In this document: positions 56,341 to 64,000 of the stretch, piece after piece
Numbering within the stretch: position 1 is the first letter of the stretch
Layout of the letters: each line of letters begins with the position of its first letter
From: Fragum whitleyi
Lineage: Eukaryota > Mollusca > Bivalvia > Cardiida > Cardiidae
Assembly: GCA_948146395.1 (NCBI GenBank)
Contig: OX411549.1
Span: 40,139,267-40,203,266 of the forward strand
Direction of reading: 5' to 3'
DNA length: 64,000 bases
Made by a program: the position numbers and the translations under genes
The notes under the pieces: model-generated
Seen by the model: only the letters and a program-made list of their open reading frames with translations
Told to the model about the DNA's origin: nothing
The model's database searches: none

Positions 56341-56672
56341 TTTAGTTTATCTTATAACTATACAAATATCCGAGTGATAACATCCCGTATGATATTTTTT
56401 ATGATATCACATAGTTATTTTCCGAACAATAATATCATACAGTTATTTTTAGAAACTTGCATTTCAGTAAGAAACATCGACGAAAACAAGACAAAAAGGG
56501 GTTATAAGATAAATATAATACATACTTAGTGTATTGTATGAAAATAATATCTAACTCGGTTGTGAGAATTGATAATTGTCTCGGCAGTGCCTCGACAATG
56601 ATCAATTCTCCCAACCTCGTTAGATATTTTATTTCCATATAATACACTAAGTACGTATTATATATATATTAC
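56341..56672 (-). repeat. MITE family K, reverse full-length copy
   Basis: TATAACTATACAAATATCCG start, GAAACATCGACGAAAACAAG, a palindrome from TATCTAACTCGG to CCTCGTTAGATA, and an ATACACTAAGTACGTATTAT end. Confidence 0.85.
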
Positions 56673-56894
56673 ACCAGCAGCGGCGAAGTAGTTTTGTGAC
56701 AAAAGTTTTGACACAGTGAAAGCTTATGGAAGGGGGGTTTGGCATAAAGCCAGTCATTCTATATTCTCTTTTTTCTCTGAATAATATTGGAGGATATTTA
56801 TTACACAGTCAGTTATTGGGAACAAAATTATTTTTAATTTCATTTTACTGAAATATATAAATGATATAGCGATAGTATGACCCTGAATCTGGTG

Positions 56895-56900
56895 TTTATT
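56895..56900 (-). terminator. AATAAA directly after the homeobox gene stop codon
   Basis: The minus strand reads TGA then AATAAA with no gap. If used, the 3' UTR would be only about 20-30 nt. A second AATAAA lies at 56802-56797 and is a more ordinary candidate. Confidence 0.4.
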
Positions 56901-57941
56901 TCATGGCGAACTGTCCTCGTTGCTCGTAAATCCTGGCGAGGCCTCGTCCGAGCTTCTGTCCTCTGATCGTTCGAAATAAGCTGGCTGGTATCCGGTCCTG
57001 TCGATATGTGGTACAGTCATTCTCATGGCTACACCGTTTTCTTGGTTCCCTGTCATGTTGCCATCTCTTCGTCTGGCTTTACTAAATCTAAATAATCTGT
57101 CGACAATACAATCTTCCTCTGAACTCGACCCACTCTCCGATACTGGTCCGGATGAAGTAGTTGACTGGTACCCATTGTATGCTCGAGATTCCCTATCAAT
57201 GCCTTGTTGTTGCTGGTAATCTGTCTGGTACAGAGGGTACCATCTTTGCCATGACGTAAGATGGTACTGCATTAACAACCAATCGCGGTACAGCATTTGG
57301 TTGAGGTCACCATTTCCAACACCGATCGAACTTTCTGTTTTAAAATTGTCTGTCAAACCTTCTAAATCAGTCTGCAATACCCTCTGTTCAATTGGTTTCT
57401 ATGGGGGAAATGAAAATAAAGTGTCAATATGTATGGATGTTCCGCTTTCTTAAATAAAGTATCTTATTGAAATACACGTAGAATTGTTACAAAATTCTTG
57501 GTTTCTAAGATTTTATGACATGGTTTTAAAGTGTCTTTTTATTCTAACATATTTTCTCTTGGATTTTCTATTATTGTTTTACGACAATGGGTAGCAAAGA
57601 ATGATCCATTACATTATTTTTTTATTTATTAATTTTACCTTTCTTTCAGTAATGTTTTAGTTCGAAAAGATTGCTACATTGTCCATCCATAGATTTCACA
57701 ATACTACAAACTGAAAAAAAAATCTTGGACTTTTACACAACAAATTATGTAAGAAAAATGCTTACATGGTTATATACATAAGAGTAAGAAATACCATATT
57801 TTGATTCGTTTTTCTCCGCAGTGATCGAGCGAGTAGGCTCCGTGTGGCGCCCTTGGTTGAAACATCCACTGTGGTACCCGGATGAGTAAGATCAGGGCTT
57901 GTCGTTTTCTTGTTCCTAGATCGGCGGTTCTGGAACCATAC
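56901..57941 (-). CDS. Homeobox gene, last two coding exons (5'-partial)
   Basis: Exon 57941-57795 follows a CCTTACAG acceptor and begins with VWFQNRRSRNKK, the second half of homeodomain helix 3 (W48, F49, Q50, N51, R53). The intron therefore falls between homeodomain positions 46 and 47, a site used by many homeobox genes. The donor before 57794 (ATG|GTATTT) keeps frame 0 into exon 57398-56901, which encodes a 165-residue tail ending in TGA. That tail is rich in Tyr, Gln, Ser and acidic residues (an LYRDWLLMQY segment, a YQQQQ run, a SESGSSSEEDC patch) and matches no domain I recognise. Homeodomain proteins bind DNA as transcription factors; Gln50 suggests a TAAT-type core, but the class cannot be set from 12 residues. 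S54-R55-N56 is unusual. The exon with the rest of the homeodomain was not found up to 64000. The donor choice is the least certain point. Confidence 0.75.
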
Positions 57942-58192
57942 CTGTAAGGAAGGATAAAGAGCTTCGTACCAGACTTTTCAGAATAGAGGTTGCGTGTTCT
58001 GAACATGAAAATGATAGTAATAATAATAAAAATGAAAAAAAACTATTTCCGTTTAAATTCATTTTTTAAAATGATAAATACCACACTATAAAGGAAAAAA
58101 ATAAAATATGATACCAAACCGTTTCCTTTTATTCTTTAGTCCAGTCAAACTAAGACTGAAACAGGCCCAACCTGGACAAAATTAGAACATAA

Positions 58193-58797
58193 TTGAAACC
58201 TATGCCATAGTAATCAGGAAGTACCTACCTTTCCATAGAAAAAAATATAAAACAATCCCTTCGTTGCGATTTGAGTAATTTTGGGTCAAAAAGTGGGGTT
58301 TTTAATGAAAAAATGTGGAAAATTGGAATTTTGTAGTTATTGAAAAAATGATGATATTAATGACGTTGAAATGTGGGAAAATGTTACTTTACACAAATTT
58401 GATGAGTAGAAATGTGTAATTTAGCAGAAAACCAACGAAAAAGTGTTTTTTTTTTTGTTTTTTTTTTGGGGGGGGGGGGGGGGGCAGGGGGGTCATTATT
58501 GCTGCTAACATAGCATTCAATATGTTGATGGACAAATTATATTTCAGAATATTCAGATTGATTGAATCGGATGAATGTTACATGCTCCTTTCAGGAAATT
58601 CTAAAATATACATCATCATGGTGCACCTGACCGTATCTTCATGGTATTTCTTGTACTAGTACAGTAATCATTTCCATTCCGAGTTATTAGCTCCTGGTCA
58701 CATGATTATCATTCGTAAATGATGCATCCATTAGAACACAACATCAATGAAAGGTATTCTTTAAATGAAGGAAATTTAAACAAACTTTTATAACATT
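58193..58797 (+). repeat. Left arm of large inverted repeat
   Basis: From GAAACCTATGCCATAGTA to AAATTTAAACAAACTTTTATA this arm is the inverted counterpart of 63432-64000, including TTTGAGTAATTTTGGGTCAA, CATCATGGTGCACCT and AACACAACATCAATGA. It contains a G-homopolymer at about 58468-58484, with C-runs in the other arm. Confidence 0.88.
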
Positions 58798-59442
58798 TTT
58801 TATTAGTTCATATACTACTCAAAGTTTGCTAAGCACTAAACTTTTTCCCTGTCCTACAGGAGCTGATTTAATTAAAAAATCCCTTCATGTTCATGTCTAA
58901 AATTGTACAATAATGTATTGACAAGATGTCTAATGTATACATTACTAAATTTGACACGCAACTTTCTCTCGAGACTCGTGCAAAATGAGGAGCCCCGGAT
59001 TCTTACCTGCCCTTTCTCATTTTCTACATGTACAGGTTTCGTGTAGATGCTTAGATTCTGTATTTCAGTACTTTATTGATTTGAAGTCGTTACTGATGGA
59101 AAATCCAAATGCCGCACAACATTTATCTGTCGAACAATTGTGACGTGCTGTAGGTATCACTGTATGGAAGATTTAGGGGCTTCCCACCGTGATGTTGATA
59201 TGGTACTGAGGGTACACGATACTGTTGTAACCAGAGCTTGGGCACGATACCAACAGTATGGTACACCTGTAAGGAAACAGGGCGGAGGTAGGAGTAGAGC
59301 TACCTCCGTCGCAGGGAACCGTTTCGGGTAATCCAAGCCTGAAGGAACAGGTTTGCTTTGGCAACACAGCTACGTTCCGACCTTCAAAACTCCTCGGGAG
59401 TGCAAGTTTCGACCCAAACAGAACACGGCTGCGTGTGCGTCG

Positions 59443-59740
59443 TATTTCAGTTATTTATCGTCTCTACCGTGGCACATGCCCATATGAGCGACGCCCCCAA
59501 AAGATGGTTAGTTGTTAAGGGGGATAATGCAAGGATACATGACGAAACTACTGCTGAGATCCGCCATGGTTCTTTAACGTGCTCGGTGTAAAGCACCGTC
59601 TCACAGGGCCTCGGTTTAACGTCTCACCCGAAAGACAATTAGTTTTTATTAGTGTACCAGCCCGGGAATCGAACCGACGCGGTGGTACTTCAATGGGTTT
59701 TAAGTCCGGTGCTCTACCAACTGAGCTAATCGGGCTGGTT
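59443..59740 (-). mobile_element. tRNA-derived SINE, family B, copy 2, inside the transposase
   Basis: The minus-strand head GCCCGATTAGCTCAGTTGGT with a GGTTCGATTCCCGGGC B box is strongly tRNA-like; the body matches 11575-11857. Flanking ACGGCTGCGTGTGCGT and ACGGCTGCATGAGCAT look like a 16-bp target duplication with three mismatches. Confidence 0.9.
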
Positions 59741-59864
59741 AAGAAAAAACGGCTGCATGAGCATAACCTGAGGTCAAGAAGACCATGTATTCGTATTCCG
59801 CTGTCCCGAGTTCATTGTCAGCGTCGGTTAACATGGGCATTGGACCACGTTGGCTGGCGCTTAA

Positions 59865-61155
59865 GGTAACTGCGGACACATGGAGGGTCATTTTAGGTCA
59901 AAATTTTAAATTGGCTGCAAATCTTGCCTAATGCGATAAAATTGAACTTTGAAATACCCGTTTTCATATGTCGGTCATAAAAAGGAATTTCACAACGTAG
60001 AAATGATGTCATGACGTCATCAAGGGGCCGACCCCTTTTTTAGGGACCAAATTCTGTTATTGTCGATTTTTTTCGGAAATAATTAACTGATTTTTATTCC
60101 GAAAACGCCATTTGATTCGTAAAAAGACGTCTGATGTATAGTTTTGATTACTATGAAGATATAATTGTAAGAAATACAATAAGGTGTAACGTTCCAAATA
60201 TAAATGTCTTCTGCGTTGCTGTTTTCGAGTACAGTTACTGAAATATTGACTTTTTTCTCGAAAATTTGTCCGGTGACCTATGCTAAAATTTATATATGTT
60301 GCTGCCAAACCTTTCCATTGAAGATTTTTAAAATAAAATCCATGTGTCTTCGGTTTCGATTTTTTGTAAAATTCGATTCCGCGAAGATATCGCAAATAAA
60401 AGGATATTTGAACGTCGCGTCAAATATTCATAAAAGATGTCTTTTTAAACGGATGGAAAATTAATTGATTTTTTGTTTTTCTTAAAATCAAATTCAGATT
60501 TAATACTTCTGAAGCCTATATTTTACAATAAACCTTAATTTCAAATATTTTAGAATACGTTATTGCATGAAGATTCGTGTCAAATAAGCATAGTAACGAT
60601 GGTTTTTGTGCGACGTCGAATTCGACAGAAAATGTTGCAACAACTTTACAAAATCGAATTTTATGAAAAATTTATCCCGAAGTCATATCATTTTTATTTG
60701 ATAAATGTGAAGCGTATTTGTTTCGCTACAAAATAACAAAAAATCAGCATAGGTCACCGGACAAAATTTTGAGAAATTTCTATATCTTTACAAAAAATAA
60801 AATGAAAAATGTAACGTCAAATGTTAGAAATCGCGAAATAGATAGCGTTTTATACCTGTTTTTCTGTTTGAATGTGCACAGAAATTGAATGACTAGGTCT
60901 GGCGTTATTGGACTTTCTAAATGAAACTTTTTTCGTAAAAATCGACCGATTTATTAAAAAGATATTTGCAAATACTGATTTAGCGGGTCGAAAAGGGGTT
61001 GGCCCCTTAATGACGTCACGGCGTCAAATGAACGGGCTTTAAAACCTTTTTATTGCGTTTAAGCTAATGCTCACACTTCAAAGATAAATCTCAGAAATTA
61101 TTGTGAGATTTAAAGAAAGTCGAAAAATCGACAATGTTATCTGTCCGCAGTTACC
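59865..61155. mobile_element. TTAA-flanked palindromic element (piggyBac-type, nonautonomous)
   Basis: Termini GGTAACTGCGGACA and TGTCCGCAGTTACC are perfect inverses and the insertion is bounded by TTAA on both sides (59861-59864, 61156-61159), the piggyBac target duplication. Inverted similarity extends inward: TGACGTCATCAAGGGGCC against GGCCCCTTAATGACGTCA, and TTTGTCCGGTGACCTATGCT against AGCATAGGTCACCGGACAAA. No transposase ORF. Confidence 0.9.
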
Positions 61156-62371
61156 TTAAGACGCTGGAGCCCCGTGCTATTCTCGGATGAGTCCAGGTAT
61201 TGCCTGGACTATACTGAAAGGCGGGCTAGGGTGCGGAGAAGGCCGGGGGAAAGGTTTCATGCAGCAAACATTGTTGAGAACGGTCGTTATGGAGTTGGGT
61301 CCATCATGGTCTGGGGTGGCATCAGCTGGAATTGTCCGACTGATCTTGTTATTTTAGAAAAAGGTACTCTGATAGCTTGTAGGTACATTTATGAAATCCT
61401 CAATACCCAGGTAAGATTTTACGCCGGTGCTATTGGGGATGGATTCATTTTTATAAATGATATAGTATAGTATAGTCCAATATTATCGCCAAGAAGAGGG
61501 CATTCCACGTCTGGACTGGCCGGCTCGTTCACCGGACTTAAATACGATAGAGTATATGTGGAATGAGCTACAGGTCCGAGTTTCTGCTCGCCAGGTCCAG
61601 CCAAGGACACTCCAGGAGCTCGGCCAGATCCTTAGAGAAGAATGGTCTGTTATTATTACAAAGAGTAATCCAGAACTTATTCAGGAGTATGCAGATGTGC
61701 TGTCAGGCTGTTATTGACAGTGCTGGCTCTCATATTCGTTATTGATCGAAATGCAATAGAAAGAACACCTTTTTTTGTCAAATTCGATTTTTTTTTCAAT
61801 TTTCGAGAAAACGGACCGATTTCAAGGGTCTCTCTATTTGGTCTACATTTAAAGTCTTCTTATCATTATAAAGCTTTATTTTCTTCTTAAAATATGATAA
61901 ACTGATACCAATCGACCATTTTCAAACATTCTAATAATCAAATTTCATTTTTTTTCCCCTAAACTATAGTATAAAAAGGTCTTGGTGCTTAGCAAACTTT
62001 GGGTAGTATATATATCAACAACCTTTTCCCCAACGGCAACATATTTTCTTTAATTGAAATTTGTTGCAGATGACGGAATGGGGCTTTGGAAAAAATATTA
62101 ACAAGTATTTTAGTGTAGGAATCAAAATAACTTTAACCCATTAATTTACCAAACAGCAGAATTCTAGATTGGTCCAAATACAAAATGAAGACGACAATTT
62201 CAAGTGAATGAAGCTTTACATTATTTGCTCTTTCGTGGTAGAAAACATTTTGGGAAATGAAAATATTGTTTCTGAAATCAATGGCTTGAAGAAAGCTATT
62301 ATTGCTACGCTTAAGAATCACAAACAATATTTTCATTTCCCACAATGTTCTCTACTGTTGTCAAACTTAAA

Positions 62372-63320
62372 AAACAAGAGGACCATGGTGGTCCTAGATC
62401 GCTCACCTGAGTCTCTTTGACCCCTGGGAAATCACATCAATTAAATAGGCAGATGTCAACAAGAAGATGATTTCTTCATAAGATCAATACCAATCAGCAA
62501 AGACCAAAAAGAATATGCATGGGCAAAGCCCTTATATGAACAAAGGGGCAGGTAATGAGTAAACTTGGTGAAATTTAATTAAATTACATTGTGTATTTAT
62601 TAATTCTATTATAAGAAAAGTCCCTACCTTCTGGTTTCAGATATTTTTTGTTGTTGTTTTTAAATAGTTCCCCCGTGGTGTCTGTGTAAAAAAGGGGGTG
62701 GGGCCATTCAGAGCCCATTATGAACCCAGGGGTTTGATAAGTACATATCTGATAAAAGTCCACTAGATGGTGCTACATACCAAATATGAAAGCTGTCTGC
62801 CATCTGGTTTCAGAGAAGAAGATTTTTTTTTCATAATATTTGCTCTTTTATTCTATGTAAAAAGGGTTGTACCAGGGTGCAGCATAAATATGACCAAAGG
62901 GTCTTGAAATGAATAAACTTGGTAGAGGTCCACTATATGATGCTCCATACCAAATATGAAAGCTGTCTGCCTTCTGGTTTCAGAGAAGAAGATTTTTGCC
63001 CGGGTGGAGCCCAAATATGACACAAGGGTCTTGATATGAAAAAAAAACTTGGTAGAGGTCCACTAGATGATGCTACATTCCAAAAATTAAAGCTGTCTGC
63101 CTATGGTTTCAGAGAAGAAGATTTTTATATTTTCTCCTTTTTTGTTAAGGGCCAAGGGTGTGACAAGGCTGGATTTCATTTAATTGAACAACTATGGTAG
63201 AGCTTAACCCAAGGAACATCCCTGCTAAGTTTAATTAAGATTGGCCTACCGGTTTAGAAGGAGATGATGTTTAAAGCAATTGTGGACGACGGACATTGGA
63301 CGATCACAATAGCTCGAAAA
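62372..63320 (+). repeat. Pearl-like element F
   Basis: It starts AACAAGAGGACCATGGTGGT like element A. Units marked by AGCTGTCTGCC..GGTTTCAGAGAAGAAGATTT lie near 62790, 62961 and 63090. It ends in a GGACGACGGACATTGGACGA head with CACAATAGCTCG. Confidence 0.8.
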
Positions 63321-63431
63321 ACGTGGTGCAGTTGGGAAAAGGTTGCATATATATATATGCAACTGTACTCAGGATATATATATTACTATTTTTGTTTGTT
63401 TTTAAATTCAATTTCATATATACAATTAAAT

Positions 63432-64000
63432 AATGTTATATTAGTTCGTTTAATTTTCCTTCATTTGAAGAATACTTTGATTGATGTTGTGTTCTAATGA
63501 ATGCATCATTTACGAATAAACATGGGACCAGAAGCTGATGACTTGGAATGGAAATGATTACTGTACGAGTACAAGAAATACCAGAAAGATATAGTTAGGT
63601 GCACCATGATGATATATAATTCAGAATTTCCTGAAAGGAGCATTCAACATTCATCCAATTCAATCAATCTGATTATTCTGAAATAGAATTCATCCATTAA
63701 CATACATAACACTCCCCCCCCCCCCCCCGAAAAAAAATAATAAAAAATATTTTTTGTTGGTTTTCTGCTAAATTACACATTTTCTTCCATCACATTCGTG
63801 TTTAGTAACAATTTCTCACATTTCAAAGTCATAAATATCATTATTTTTGCAAAAACTACAAAATTCCAATTTTCAACATATTTCATCAAAAAAACCATTT
63901 TTTGACCCAAAATTACTCAAATCGCAACGGAGGGATTGTTTTATATTTTTTTCTGTGGAAATGTGGATACATCCTGAGTACAGTTGCATAGGTTTCATTT
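63432..64000 (-). repeat. Right arm of large inverted repeat, continuing past the window
   Basis: Inverse of 58193-58797; the pairing still holds at the last base (CATAGGTTTCAT), so the arm probably extends beyond 64000. Confidence 0.88.

Larger units (their letters stand above)
59140..61740 (+). pseudogene. Tc1-family transposase, broken
   Basis: Plus-strand fragments in order: a helix-turn-helix region (DMVLRVHDTVVTRAW, YQQYGTPVRKQGGGRSR), LRSRRPCIRIPL, LTWALDHVGW, FSDESRYCLDY, IMVWGGISW, then DWPARSPDLNTIEYMWNEL and a short tail. These are the DDE transposase landmarks: first Asp in FSDES, Glu in NTIEYMW. The middle DNARPH region after FIND is lost by a deletion/frameshift near 61465. With two large insertions and frame breaks the gene cannot make an active protein. 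Confidence 0.9.
58811..62010 (+). mobile_element. Tc1-type transposon interrupted by two insertions
   Basis: Terminal inverted repeats TACTACTCAAAGTTTGCTAAG (58813 on) and its complement near 61984-62006. Removing the SINE (about 0.31 kb) and the TTAA element (1.30 kb) leaves about 1.6 kb, the normal size of Tc1 elements. The transposase is split into 59140-59442, 59745-59864 and 61160-61740. Confidence 0.88.

Noticed and set aside
59660..59740. Possible functional tRNA gene on the minus strand
   Set aside because: It is the head of SINE family B inserted in a transposase; the anticodon arm does not pair properly.

Overview
This is a eukaryotic, A+T-rich window with spliced genes, long introns and dense interspersed repeats. 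The mix points to a bivalve mollusc: tRNA-derived SINEs, many short inverted-repeat DNA elements, LINE remnants, and tandem-core elements built like the bivalve 'pearl' class. The species cannot be named from the sequence. Most short open reading frames here are chance ORFs; the real genes were found by assembling exons with matching splice sites and phases.

Genes. (1) Three tandem plus-strand paralogues encode small secreted proteins with two fasciclin (FAS1) domains. FAS1-A is 5'-truncated by the window edge (1156-11426, last four exons), FAS1-B is complete (18024-25154, 305 aa) and FAS1-C is complete (29686-37981, 308 aa). The two complete genes share a six-exon structure with intron phases 1,0,1,1,1, and the visible part of A has the same phases. 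The mature proteins carry one cysteine, in the last FAS1 motif of every copy. (2) A minus-strand alpha-arrestin (ARRDC-like) gene of eight exons (48198-38901, 446 aa) converges on FAS1-C. (3) The last two exons of a minus-strand homeobox gene lie at 57941-56901; its upstream exons are not in view.

Repeats fill the rest. 1-18 kb: inverted-repeat elements, two pearl-like arrays, two mariner-type inverted-repeat elements (the second holding a LINE fragment with a 250-bp GATA tail), and a long ~125-bp tandem array. 18-38 kb: introns of FAS1-B and -C with an inverted pair of the same element, hairpin repeats, another pearl-like array, and three decayed copies of FAS1-C exon 5. 38-48 kb: a LINE remnant, then the arrestin gene, whose introns hold decayed tandem copies of its own exons 1 and 4, plus SINEs (one with a perfect 15-bp target duplication). 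48-57 kb: inverted-repeat elements and a ~147-bp tandem array. 58-64 kb: a large inverted repeat (arms of about 0.55 kb) enclosing a Tc1-type transposon that was itself hit by a SINE and by a TTAA-flanked palindromic piggyBac-type element.

The most unusual pattern is repeated tandem duplication and decay of single exons together with their splice acceptors, seen three times in two unrelated genes. Also notable are short inverted-repeat elements lying within about 25 bp of splice sites in three places.
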